From Hyphomicrobium sp. MC1 (GTDB lineage: Bacteria; Pseudomonadota; Alphaproteobacteria; Rhizobiales; Hyphomicrobiaceae), in NCBI RefSeq assembly GCF_000253295.1, contig NC_015717.1, positions 3,224,001 through 3,288,000 on the forward strand: a DNA stretch of 64,000 nt. Reading direction: 5' to 3'. Positions 37,593 to 45,857 of this stretch are shown here, in pieces (position 1 is the stretch's first letter; every line of letters starts with the position of its first letter). The translations under genes were made by a program, and so were the position numbers. The notes beneath the pieces are model-generated. The model ran no database searches. It worked only from the letters and a program-made list of their open reading frames with translations, and was not told the DNA's origin.

Positions 37593-38561
37593 ATGAACTT
37601 CCAGCAATTGCGGATTCTTCGTGAGACTATTCGGTACAAATTCAATATAACGGAGGTCGCAAATGCGATTTACGTATCCCAGTCCGGCGTCAGCAAGCAG
37701 ATCAGGGAACTTGAGGAAGAACTCGGCTCTTCCCTCTTTATTCGCCGCGGCAAGCGCCTGCTTGGTCTGACAGATCTTGGCGCTCAAGTTGCGCGCATTG
37801 CAGAGCGTGTGCTGTTCGAGGCGGAAAATATCAAGCAGGCAGCGGCTCAGTTCTCAACTCAAGACAAGGGTGTCCTGCAAGTCGCGACGACACACACTCA
37901 GGCTCGTTATGTGCTCCCCGAAATCATCGTCAAATTCAAAGAGAAGTTTCCGGACGTCCGGCTAGATTTAAGGCAGTCCAATCCAAGGGATATATCCTCG
38001 CTCTTACTCGCTAGCGATGCAGACATCGGAATAGCGACTGGCGTATTTGGCAGCAACGACGAAATTATCACGTTTCCATTCTATTCATGGGAACACATCG
38101 TTATAGCTCCTGCAGGACACCCACTGGAATCGAAACGAGCAGTGTCGCTCTACGAACTCGCCCAGTTCCCTCTCATCACCTATGAAAGCGGCATCACCGG
38201 AAGGCCGCACATTGACGAGGCATTCGAGAAAGCCGGAATTTCGCCGAACATAACAATCACAGCGCTCGACGCTGACGTTATTAAAGCCTACGTCGAATGG
38301 GGGCTCGGTATTGGAATTATCGCTCCCATGGCATATGATGAAAACCGCGATCATAACCTTCGGATGATCGATACCGTAAAAGTCTTCTCACCCAGTATGT
38401 CGAGTATCGCCATCCGCCGTGGCCGCCTGCAGCGCGGGTTCGTTTATCGCTTTATCGAGCTATGCGCACCGCAGGTGACGGAAGATGATATTCGCGAGGC
38501 CGATCTTGCTCCACACTCACAGACCGATTTTCTGTCTTTTTCTAGCTTTGCGGACTCTTGA
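37593..38561 (+). CDS. CysB-like LysR family transcriptional regulator
   Basis: This 322-residue LysR protein belongs to the CysB/Cbl subgroup: MNFQQLRILRETIRYKFNIT opens the HTH, with YVSQSGVSKQIRELEEELG and FIRRGKRLLGLTDLG following. The effector domain contains TTHTQARYVLP and YESGITGRPHID, as in CysB. CysB-type regulators activate sulfur-source genes when cysteine is scarce. GAGGGGGG precedes the ATG; a TTG at 37581 is an upstream alternative. It is convergent with the AprA-like operon and is the obvious candidate regulator of the region. Confidence 0.9.
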   Translation: MNFQQLRILRETIRYKFNITEVANAIYVSQSGVSKQIRELEEELGSSLFIRRGKRLLGLTDLGAQVARIAERVLFEAENIKQAAAQFSTQDKGVLQVATTHTQARYVLPEIIVKFKEKFPDVRLDLRQSNPRDISSLLLASDADIGIATGVFGSNDEIITFPFYSWEHIVIAPAGHPLESKRAVSLYELAQFPLITYESGITGRPHIDEAFEKAGISPNITITALDADVIKAYVEWGLGIGIIAPMAYDENRDHNLRMIDTVKVFSPSMSSIAIRRGRLQRGFVYRFIELCAPQVTEDDIREADLAPHSQTDFLSFSSFADS

Positions 38562-38600
38562 GTCAGGCAAGGGTCGCTCGAACTATTGCGAATCCAGCAA

Positions 38601-39554
38601 CTAATCCAGTTGCGCGAGCGCCCATTTCACGTTCTTGCGGACGTCGGCGTCGATGTCATTGGCAGCACGTTCCAGATGGGGGCGCGTTTCGGCCACCCGT
38701 AATTCTCCGAGAGCCGCCGCGGCCTCTTTCCGCAGGTTGGGCTCTGGGTGGACGAGGCTATCGGCGATAGAGAGAGCCGCAGTATGCACCTTCAAGGCCG
38801 CAAGACTGCGGATCGCTTTTAGCCGGACCTGCCAATATCCGTCTTCCAGGCTTGCGACGAGTTCGTCTTTGCCCGCGAGGCCTCCAGAGCTTCGTCCAAG
38901 CGCTTCGGCGGCACTCTCCCTAACGGTCCAATTGTCGTCAGCGAGAGCGTGCGCAATGATCTCCGCCGAACCCCGTGCCTGGGAAAACGCGATAGCATTG
39001 ATAGCGGATTTTCTAACTTTTGCGTCGCTGTCCCCCGCCGCCGAGCGAAGCGCCGGCACCGCTTCTTCCATCTTCAGAAATCCGATGACGCCGACTGCCT
39101 GAATGCGCACTTTCGGGTCGTCGTCCTTCAATGCCACTGTCGCAGGTCTCAAAGATTCTGGCCGACGAAGTTCCTTGAGTGCGCGCAACGCGCTTTGCCG
39201 CACAAAGGCGGAGGCATGATTAACCAGAGGCAAAAGCACTGCTGCCGTCGCTGGATCTTTCAGTTCGGCAAGGCTATCGGCAGCGGCGGCAGCGACATCC
39301 GCGTTCCTGTCAATGATGCCTTTCGCGAGGGCATTCGCTGCATCGATCCCGTCAAATGCGCCCAACGCAATCGCCGCCTGTTGCCGAAGGCCGGCGTCAG
39401 GATCTCCGATTGCCGCGCTGAGAAGTGGTACTGCTTCAGGCAAGCCGGAATCGGCAAGAGCGATGATGGCTACACGGCGTTCGCCGACGTCGCCGGAGCG
39501 AAGTGTCTCTGCGATTTCGCCAACGTCGACAGTGTCTTCAAAGATGCCAGCCAT
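38601..39554 (-). CDS. HEAT-repeat protein of the AprAB-like operon
   Basis: This 317-residue protein is built almost wholly of HEAT/PBS-lyase-type repeats of about 31 residues, for example AVPLLSAAIGDPDAGLRQQA, AVPALRSAAGDSDAKVRKSA and ELVASLEDGYWQVRLKAI. Such solenoids are scaffolds or cofactor-enzyme chaperones. It starts 18 nt after the ferredoxin gene and is last in the operon. A role in assembling or docking the flavoprotein and ferredoxin is inferred. Confidence 0.88.
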   Translation of the reverse strand: MAGIFEDTVDVGEIAETLRSGDVGERRVAIIALADSGLPEAVPLLSAAIGDPDAGLRQQAAIALGAFDGIDAANALAKGIIDRNADVAAAAADSLAELKDPATAAVLLPLVNHASAFVRQSALRALKELRRPESLRPATVALKDDDPKVRIQAVGVIGFLKMEEAVPALRSAAGDSDAKVRKSAINAIAFSQARGSAEIIAHALADDNWTVRESAAEALGRSSGGLAGKDELVASLEDGYWQVRLKAIRSLAALKVHTAALSIADSLVHPEPNLRKEAAAALGELRVAETRPHLERAANDIDADVRKNVKWALAQLD

Positions 39555-39572
39555 CGATCAGGCTCTCGCTCC

Positions 39573-39806
39573 CTATTTCAAGAGAAAGGGAATATTGACC
39601 GTGAGGGCCGCCGTCGGACAATCGCACTGACATGGTAAGCAATACCAGCATTCATCATAGGCCATATAGGCCTTCTTGCTCTCCTCGCTGATGCGCAGAA
39701 CGTCAAGAGGACAGACGTCGACGCACACAGTACAGCCTTTGTCGGCTATGCACTTATCGTTATCGACGACAACCGGCACGCTCGTCGCCGTATTTGCTAG
39801 CGGCAT
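39573..39806 (-). CDS. AprB-like ferredoxin, two [4Fe-4S] clusters
   Basis: This 77-residue ferredoxin has Cys 19, 25, 28 and 32 (last followed by Pro) and Cys 53, 56, 59 and 63 (last followed by Pro), enough for two [4Fe-4S] clusters, plus an extra Cys 61. The second motif, ECWYCLPCQCDCP, recalls the CWECYSC motif of adenylylsulfate reductase subunit AprB, but the protein is only half the length of AprB. It lies 24 nt downstream of the AprA-like gene and probably passes electrons to or from its FAD. Confidence 0.9.
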   Translation of the reverse strand: MPLANTATSVPVVVDNDKCIADKGCTVCVDVCPLDVLRISEESKKAYMAYDECWYCLPCQCDCPTAALTVNIPFLLK

Positions 39807-39830
39807 ATTGCTTACTCCAATTCGATCAGG

Positions 39831-41573
39831 CTAAGCCCGCGCCCCGACACGCTGATGATAATAGACGTCTTTCTCTTCATCCTGGATCGGGATGATGTAG
39901 GGATCGACGGCGCGTTTCTCGCAAATCATATGGCCATCGCTTTTGCCGAGCAGCGTATGACAGAACCAATCATTATCGTTCCGCTCCGGATAATCGGTGC
40001 GCAAGTGATAAAGCCCCCAGCGGCTTTCGGTCCGAAATAGCGAGGCGCATGCAGCCATGTCTGCACAATCAAGTATGGATGAGGCCTCGAGCGCCCGAAG
40101 AAGCTCGTGGGCATTTCGCGCGATCATGTTTGTTTCCAGATCCTCGCGAACTTCCGAGAAACGCGATTGCGCCAGGCGATATTTCCTCGGCACTTTTGGA
40201 GGTTGCAGATAGTCGTTCACCAAGCGGCGGGTCTTGTATTCGATCTGGTTTGGCGGGATGCCGTCATCACGGCGCGTTGGAGCTAAGACTCTATCTCGCT
40301 CGCGTGCGACGTCTTCCGGATCATAGTCCGTCCAGTCGACGTCCTTAGCATAGTCGCTGGCATGCTCGCCCGCGATCGAACCGTTGGTGAAAGCACCGAG
40401 CATGTAGCTGTGCGGCACGCTTGCCATATCGCCAGCCGCATAGAGACCAGGAACTGTCGTTCTCGCAAACTCGTCAACGAAAACGCCGGACGCGCTGTGG
40501 CCGGAGCAGAAACCGATCTCAGAGACGTGCATTTCGATCATGTCGTTGCGGTAGTCGGTTCCCCTATGGGCGTGGAACTGACCTCTAGAGGGGCGCTCCA
40601 CCGTGTGAAGAATAGATTCAATTTCTGAGATCGTATTTTCGTGCAGATGGTTGAGCTTTAGGAATACGGGACCTTTGCCGGACTGCAGCTCATTGTAGAA
40701 CTCGAGCATCATCTGTCCCGACCAGTAATCGCATTCGATGAAGCGTGCGCCTTCGTTGTTCACTGTATAGGCACCGAAGGGGCCGGCAACGTAGGCGCAC
40801 GCCGGACCATTATAGTCCTTGATCAATGGGTTTATCTGGAAGCACTCGAGATTGGCGAGCTTGGCACCGGCGTGATAGGCCATCGCATAGCCGTCACCGG
40901 AATTAGCGGCGTTCTCGTACGTGCCGAAGAGATAACCGGACGCAGGAAGCCCCAGTCGGCCCGCCGCGCCCATGCATAGAATGACGGACTTCGCCTTGAT
41001 AACGAGAAATTCAGCGGTTCTAGTGTTGACCGCGATCGCGCCTGCGACGCGCCCGTCCTTTCCCAAGAGCAGTCTCGTTGCGATGAAGCGGTTCGAAATA
41101 AGAAGCTGGACCCGGCGCAACTGCCGATAAATGGCTTTCTTCACTGTGTCGCCGTTGGGCATCGGCAAGACATACGTACCCAGGTGATGGACTTTCTTAA
41201 CAGCGAAGTCGCCGTTCTCGTTTTTCTGAAAGCGGATGCCGTACTTATCGAGCTCTTCGATGATGGAGTAGCATTGCTCCGCGTACTTCAGCACCGCCTT
41301 CTGGTTGACGATGCCATCGTTCGCGATCGTAATTTCCTTCGTGTACTGCTCCGGCGTCGCATGGCCGGGAATGACGGCATTGTTCAGCCCGTCCATGCCC
41401 ATACTGATGGCACCGGAACGCTTCACATTCGCCTTTTCAAGAAGAATGACCTTTGCATCGGGCCGTCTCATTTTGGCTTTGAGCGCAGCCATGGGGCCGG
41501 CGGTGCCGCCACCGATGACAAGGACGTCGCAGCTCACTTCGGTGAGTCCGTCGACGATCTTGTCTAAGCTCAT
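39831..41573 (-). CDS. AprA-like FAD-dependent oxidoreductase (fumarate reductase/adenylylsulfate reductase family)
   Basis: This 580-residue flavoprotein belongs to the succinate dehydrogenase/fumarate reductase family. The dinucleotide motif is VIGGGTAGPMAALKAK. The RSGAISMGMDGLNNAV segment and the C-terminal HSASGVFVDEFARTTVPGLYAAGD and AFTNGSIAGEHA blocks are closest to the adenylylsulfate reductase alpha-subunit branch. With the small ferredoxin it forms an AprAB-like pair. No sat or dsr gene is present, so dissimilatory sulfur oxidation is unlikely. Linkage to a sulfonate-type transporter and CysB-like regulator points to a redox step in sulfur assimilation from an organic compound. The substrate is unknown. 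Confidence 0.85.
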   Translation of the reverse strand: MSLDKIVDGLTEVSCDVLVIGGGTAGPMAALKAKMRRPDAKVILLEKANVKRSGAISMGMDGLNNAVIPGHATPEQYTKEITIANDGIVNQKAVLKYAEQCYSIIEELDKYGIRFQKNENGDFAVKKVHHLGTYVLPMPNGDTVKKAIYRQLRRVQLLISNRFIATRLLLGKDGRVAGAIAVNTRTAEFLVIKAKSVILCMGAAGRLGLPASGYLFGTYENAANSGDGYAMAYHAGAKLANLECFQINPLIKDYNGPACAYVAGPFGAYTVNNEGARFIECDYWSGQMMLEFYNELQSGKGPVFLKLNHLHENTISEIESILHTVERPSRGQFHAHRGTDYRNDMIEMHVSEIGFCSGHSASGVFVDEFARTTVPGLYAAGDMASVPHSYMLGAFTNGSIAGEHASDYAKDVDWTDYDPEDVARERDRVLAPTRRDDGIPPNQIEYKTRRLVNDYLQPPKVPRKYRLAQSRFSEVREDLETNMIARNAHELLRALEASSILDCADMAACASLFRTESRWGLYHLRTDYPERNDNDWFCHTLLGKSDGHMICEKRAVDPYIIPIQDEEKDVYYHQRVGARA

Positions 41574-41723
41574 GTGCAGTTCCCAACTTTTATTCGTACC
41601 GCCACATAGATAATGCGCGGTGGACGGCTTCCTGTAGAATGGGGTGTTCTAAACTCGATGAAGCGGGACGTCGTACAAAGAAATAATGCGGACGATATTC
41701 AAACGCTTCATAAGCGCATTGTC

Positions 41724-42572
41724 CTATCGACCTTCGCCAAAAGCGAGCCCCAATGGACTGAGCCGTTGCAGCGCCGGTGTATCATCGCGCGGCCGCAGAA
41801 GTGAAAGGCAATGCGCTTTGAGACGACCGAATTCCATCGACGCCATGATCTCGGTCGGCCGCGGACGTCCAAACGGAACTTCGATAACTTCCAGGATCCG
41901 CCCAGGGCGCGGACTCATAACGATGATGCGGTCGGCCAGGAAAAGCGCCTCATCAATATCGTGCGTCACGAAGACGATCGTTGTAGGAACACGACGCCAG
42001 ATAGCGAGCAGAAGCTCCTGCATCATCAACCGTGTCAGAGCATCCAGCGCACCAAATGGCTCATCCATGAGCAAAAGTCTGGGTTTGTTTACCAGCACAC
42101 GAGCGATCTCGACGCGCTGCTGCATACCTCCGGATAGTTGCTTCGGGTAGCGATCTGCGAAATCGACCAGACCAACGAGATCGAGCATCTCCATTGCCAA
42201 TCTCCGTCGTTCGGCCTTCGCAACCCCTCGCATCTTGGGCCCGAAAGCGACGTTATCTCGCGCCGACTTCCAAGGAAAAAGCGTGTGGTGCTGAAAGACG
42301 ATGCCGCGATCGGGATGCGGACCACGAACTTCTTCGTTATCAACCTCAAGCTGGCCCTTCGTTATTTGAATATGCCCTGCGATCGCGCCCAAAAGAGTCG
42401 ACTTCCCGCATCCGGACGGCCCAAGGACGCACACGAATTCGCCGGCGTCGATGGCGAAATTCACGTCGGCGACTGCCTCAAAAGCGTCAGCGCCGCGGCC
42501 AAGCTCGATCGATACATGGTCGACGTCGACTCGGCCGCCTTGGAGGTGGGCGCTCAACTCGCGCCGACTCAT
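41724..42572 (-). CDS. ABC transporter ATP-binding protein, TauB/SsuB-like
   Basis: This protein has 282 residues from ATG 42572, which overlaps the permease stop as ATGA; a longer frame from 42599 is less likely. Walker A is GPSGCGKSTLL, signature LSGGMQQR, Walker B LLMDEPFGALD, H-loop VTHDIDEALFLADR. A 150-nt gap follows before the AprA-like gene, so an internal promoter is possible. Confidence 0.9.
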   Translation of the reverse strand: MSRRELSAHLQGGRVDVDHVSIELGRGADAFEAVADVNFAIDAGEFVCVLGPSGCGKSTLLGAIAGHIQITKGQLEVDNEEVRGPHPDRGIVFQHHTLFPWKSARDNVAFGPKMRGVAKAERRRLAMEMLDLVGLVDFADRYPKQLSGGMQQRVEIARVLVNKPRLLLMDEPFGALDALTRLMMQELLLAIWRRVPTTIVFVTHDIDEALFLADRIIVMSPRPGRILEVIEVPFGRPRPTEIMASMEFGRLKAHCLSLLRPRDDTPALQRLSPLGLAFGEGR

Positions 42573-43366
42573 CGGTTCATTTCCTCCGGCGATTGCCAAG
42601 GCGTCAGAGCGGCTCCTATCCTGCGGAGCAAATAACTGCTCGCCATTCCCAAGACGCCAATCAAGATCATACCGACAACAATGTCAGAGTAATTCTGAAG
42701 CGTATAAGATTCCCACGTGTAGTAACCGATGCCGAACTGTCCAGAGATCATCTCCGCTGTGATGAGGCAAAACCACGATGTGCCCATTCCGACGGCAAGT
42801 CCCGTGACAATACTTGGCGCGGCGCCAGGGAGGATAACTTCCCATAAGATCGCGTTTCGCGTTCCACCCAGACTGCGCGCCGACGCGACCAAGCGCGGAT
42901 CCACATTTTCGACTCCATGCACCGTGTTGAGCAGGATTGGGAACAGAGCGCCGATGAATGTTATGTAGATCATCGAGAGTTCGGATGATGGAAACATGAG
43001 AACCGCAAGAGGAATCCAGGCAACTGCTGGGATAGGACGGAGAATCTCAAGCGGCGGCAGAAGGAAATCAGATGCTCGTTTCGATCTTCCGATCACAAGC
43101 CCGAGTAAGATCCCGACAACGACAGCAATTGAATATCCAGCGAACACCCTCATCAGGCTGCTTGAGAGGTGCGCAAAGACCTTCGGCGATCTCGCCAGAT
43201 CAATTGCAGAGGAAAAGACCTCGGTCGGCGCGGGGACGTTGGCGAAAGTTATGAATCCAAGATCGACGTGAAATGTCGACGCCACCTGCCAGATAACGAG
43301 GCAAGCGGCAATCGAGATTGTTCGTACGATCCAGCGGCCATAACCGACTTCAGTTGAGAGTGCCAA
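42569..43366 (-). CDS. ABC transporter permease, TauC/SsuC-like
   Basis: This is a 265-residue inner-membrane permease with about six helices and the EAA-type loop ASARSLGGTRNAILWEVILPGAAP. It lies 9 nt downstream of the binding-protein gene and is coupled to the ATPase gene. Confidence 0.9.
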   Translation of the reverse strand: MALSTEVGYGRWIVRTISIAACLVIWQVASTFHVDLGFITFANVPAPTEVFSSAIDLARSPKVFAHLSSSLMRVFAGYSIAVVVGILLGLVIGRSKRASDFLLPPLEILRPIPAVAWIPLAVLMFPSSELSMIYITFIGALFPILLNTVHGVENVDPRLVASARSLGGTRNAILWEVILPGAAPSIVTGLAVGMGTSWFCLITAEMISGQFGIGYYTWESYTLQNYSDIVVGMILIGVLGMASSYLLRRIGAALTPWQSPEEMNR

Positions 43367-43375
43367 ATCCAGGAC

Positions 43376-44785
43376 TCAGTTGCTCGCCAGAACAGCGGTT
43401 CGCGCGCCGTTATAGTCCAGCACCTTGCCGCCTTTTTCCCTCGCCCACGCTTCGGCGCCTCCCTTCAGCAGAAATGCGCTCACGCTGCCGTTGTCTTCGC
43501 GGACGAACCAGGCCTGGGCACCTAGCAACTTGATCCCGCTGTTGCGGTCTTGCGCGTAGAAGACGCGAATAGGCTTTTCTTCACTCTCAAGTTTTTTGAG
43601 AGCTTTGAAGGCATTCTCCGCGGTCGCGTAGTGGCGAACAAGCGGCTCACCCTTGACCCAAATCTCTGCCACGCGCTTGGGGTCCTTGATGTCCTCGCCT
43701 GTGAGGGCATCCTTGGCGTCCAGAGGCGTTTGCGCATAGTTCTTGAGTTGCGCATCATAGTCGAGCCCCGCCTGTTTGAACGCTTCTCTGATGTAGTGGT
43801 CGTTGATGAACGTATCGATATCGAGGCCGCGATCCGTCTTTTTCAGGAGCTTAAGCGTATCGATCGCTGTCGCAACGTCCTGTCGGAATTCAGGCTTCCA
43901 GGTCAGGTCGCGCGTCTGCAAGCCCAGCGGCCCATGAAACAAATAGTCGACTTCAGCCTCGACGCCCGTAACCTTTGCGATCAGCTCGCTGTATTTCTCA
44001 GGCTCCGCGGCGACTCGGCGATCTGCCTCAATCACGGCACGAAGGTATGCGTTGACGATCTCTGGATATTTCTTGGCGTATGCAGCGTCTACGAGCGTTC
44101 CGTGGAATGTAGCGACACCGGTTTGCGAGCCGTCATAGATCTTCCGCGCGAAACCGCGCCAGGGAAAGAGTTCTGCGAACGGCACAAAGTCCGCATGAGC
44201 ATCGACTTTATTAGCCTGGAGCGCCGGACCTGCAACCTCAGGTGCCTGCGTGATAATCTTGACGTCCTTCTCGGGGTCCCAGCCTTGCGCTGCTACAGCC
44301 CGCAGCAAAACGCCATGTGCGGTCGATGCGAACGGGACGGAAATTGTCTTGCCTCTGAGTTCAGAAAACGACTGAACCGGCGAAGCAGATGGTACGACGA
44401 TACCGTTGCCGCTGCCCTTAACGTTGCCCTGCAGCGGCGTTATGAAAATGCTCTTCCGGCCGGCCTTTTCATGGGCAACACCATTAAGCACGCCGGGAAA
44501 TTCGGCCATAACGCCGAAATCGAGCTTTCCTGCAATCTGCTCGTTCGTAATCGGCGCACCACTTGTAAAATTCTTCCATTGAATGTCGTACGTCACATCT
44601 TTGTACTTGCCGTCATGCGGCAAGTATTTCTCCAGTAGCTTTTCCTCACGGATGATGAGGCCGCCGGTTGCGGTATTGATTGTGGTGTCTTGAGTACCGA
44701 TCGCTACGCGGATCGTTTCAGATTGCGCTACGGACGCAAGGCTTACGGACGCAAGCAATCCGGCTACGAACGAAGTTAAACGCAT
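43376..44785 (-). CDS. ABC transporter substrate-binding protein with long C-terminal extension
   Basis: This 469-residue periplasmic protein has a signal peptide (ending SLASVAQSE) and opens IRVAIGTQDTTINTATGG, an NrtA/SsuA-type binding fold of about 320 residues. A further region of roughly 100 residues (from about 370, with IRVFYAQDRNSG, AQAWFVREDNGS and AWAREKGGKVLDYNG) is not part of simple SsuA. Its pattern faintly recalls the NosL domain, without the metal-binding cysteine. GGGGGA precedes the ATG. It is the first gene of the AprAB-like operon. The ligand is unknown. Confidence 0.83.
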   Translation of the reverse strand: MRLTSFVAGLLASVSLASVAQSETIRVAIGTQDTTINTATGGLIIREEKLLEKYLPHDGKYKDVTYDIQWKNFTSGAPITNEQIAGKLDFGVMAEFPGVLNGVAHEKAGRKSIFITPLQGNVKGSGNGIVVPSASPVQSFSELRGKTISVPFASTAHGVLLRAVAAQGWDPEKDVKIITQAPEVAGPALQANKVDAHADFVPFAELFPWRGFARKIYDGSQTGVATFHGTLVDAAYAKKYPEIVNAYLRAVIEADRRVAAEPEKYSELIAKVTGVEAEVDYLFHGPLGLQTRDLTWKPEFRQDVATAIDTLKLLKKTDRGLDIDTFINDHYIREAFKQAGLDYDAQLKNYAQTPLDAKDALTGEDIKDPKRVAEIWVKGEPLVRHYATAENAFKALKKLESEEKPIRVFYAQDRNSGIKLLGAQAWFVREDNGSVSAFLLKGGAEAWAREKGGKVLDYNGARTAVLASN

Positions 44786-45234
44786 AAAGAATCCCCCGGT
44801 TCAATCGAACATCTGCGCGATACGCTGAGCGGCTGAAAGGCTCGTTCGTCCTTCTCTCACATAGCTGCGCGACTGGGGTAAAAGTGACAGTTCCTTGCAC
44901 AATACGTAAAGGTCCGATCGTGCTCTTTGTTAGACTGATTTTTTATATGGATATCCGGAGACCGATTAGTCCGCCCTTCTGCCTAAAATCTTGAGCGGCC
45001 GGTAAGGGTCGGAACGCTATCCTCATCCGTTCGGTCAGCGGCGCCGCCTTTCTCGGCCATGCATTCGCCATGAGAAGTTGAGCCTGCTGCTACGCCACAG
45101 GGTCGGCTGGGATTTCTTCTCCTCCATGTGCCTCTCCACCCGAGAATATCTCAATGCTTCGAATTCGATCATTCACCGCGATGGCGGACGGCGTACCGTA
45201 TTACGTTTCTTTCCACTCAACGTGGCAAGCAACG
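44786..45234. other. Intergenic region upstream of the AprAB-like operon
   Basis: This 449-bp gap holds no gene. The likely promoter of the AprAB-like operon is in the AT-rich part around 44925-44965 (TAGACTG then TTTTTTATAT). The rest is unremarkable and marks the boundary before the mobile region. Confidence 0.4.
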
Positions 45235-45681
45235 TCACTGATTCTCAATAATGGCCGCTGCTCGACGCACGATGCCAAGGATCAGGCGTGACTTAAATGC
45301 GCCGAGTAACGCGCCTTCCGAGAAGCGATCCTGTCGGATCAAAGCAGTAATCAGATACACGAGCTGCAGTGGCTCGGCTCGCGCAAGTGTGGAGGGGTCG
45401 CTGCACATCGCTTGAGCTTCGTCCGAATAGGCCCATGATACCCAGTCAAAGCCGAGTAATACCCATCCGCGATCATAAGCAGCGCTGACAAACGCATCCG
45501 CGACGTCGCCGAGAACCGCATAGGGCAGTATGATAGATCCCGCCTCCGTCTTCTGACTGGGACTGAACTCACCCGGCCAGAAATCAGGGCTTTCCAAATC
45601 CGGAAGATAGAGGGCCATCTCCTCCATGTACCGCAGAAGTTCGGAGCGGCTCGGAACGTCCTTAAGGTTCTTATCAGCCAC
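45235..45681 (-). CDS. DUF6508-like hypothetical protein
   Basis: This is a 148-residue cytoplasmic protein. The central stretch FVSAAYDRGWVLLGFDWVSW followed by SDEAQAMCSDPSTL and LITALIRQDRFSEGALLGAF fits my recollection of DUF6508 proteins, which are small and uncharacterised. It lies just outside the left direct repeat of the mobile element. Function unknown. Confidence 0.65.
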   Translation of the reverse strand: MADKNLKDVPSRSELLRYMEEMALYLPDLESPDFWPGEFSPSQKTEAGSIILPYAVLGDVADAFVSAAYDRGWVLLGFDWVSWAYSDEAQAMCSDPSTLARAEPLQLVYLITALIRQDRFSEGALLGAFKSRLILGIVRRAAAIIENQ

Positions 45682-45751
45682 CGGGGTCGAGCCTTTATCA
45701 ATGACTCACGGCGGCCCGATTAACTTTATGAGCGCGCCAGCTTCCGACACG

Positions 45752-45779
45752 AATGCGTACTTTGCGGCAGAAGTCGAGG
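45752..45779 (+). repeat. Left copy of 28-bp direct repeat, candidate attachment site
   Basis: The sequence contains CTTTGCGGCAGAAGTCGAGG and matches 56021-56048 at 27 of 28 positions in the same orientation, 10.3 kb apart. Weak similarity continues some 50 bp further in both copies. It may be a recombinase attachment site or one of a dispersed intergenic family. Confidence 0.55.
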
Positions 45780-45857
45780 ATCGTTTTCGGTGTACGCGCC
45801 CTCGATTCCAGATGTGGTTTACGTCCCACTGAACCGACTATCGCGGACGCGCGCTGG

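Noticed and set aside
39831..41573. Genuine dissimilatory adenylylsulfate reductase AprA
   Set aside because: The paired ferredoxin is too short for AprB, and no sat, dsr or qmo gene is nearby; only family-level similarity is claimed.
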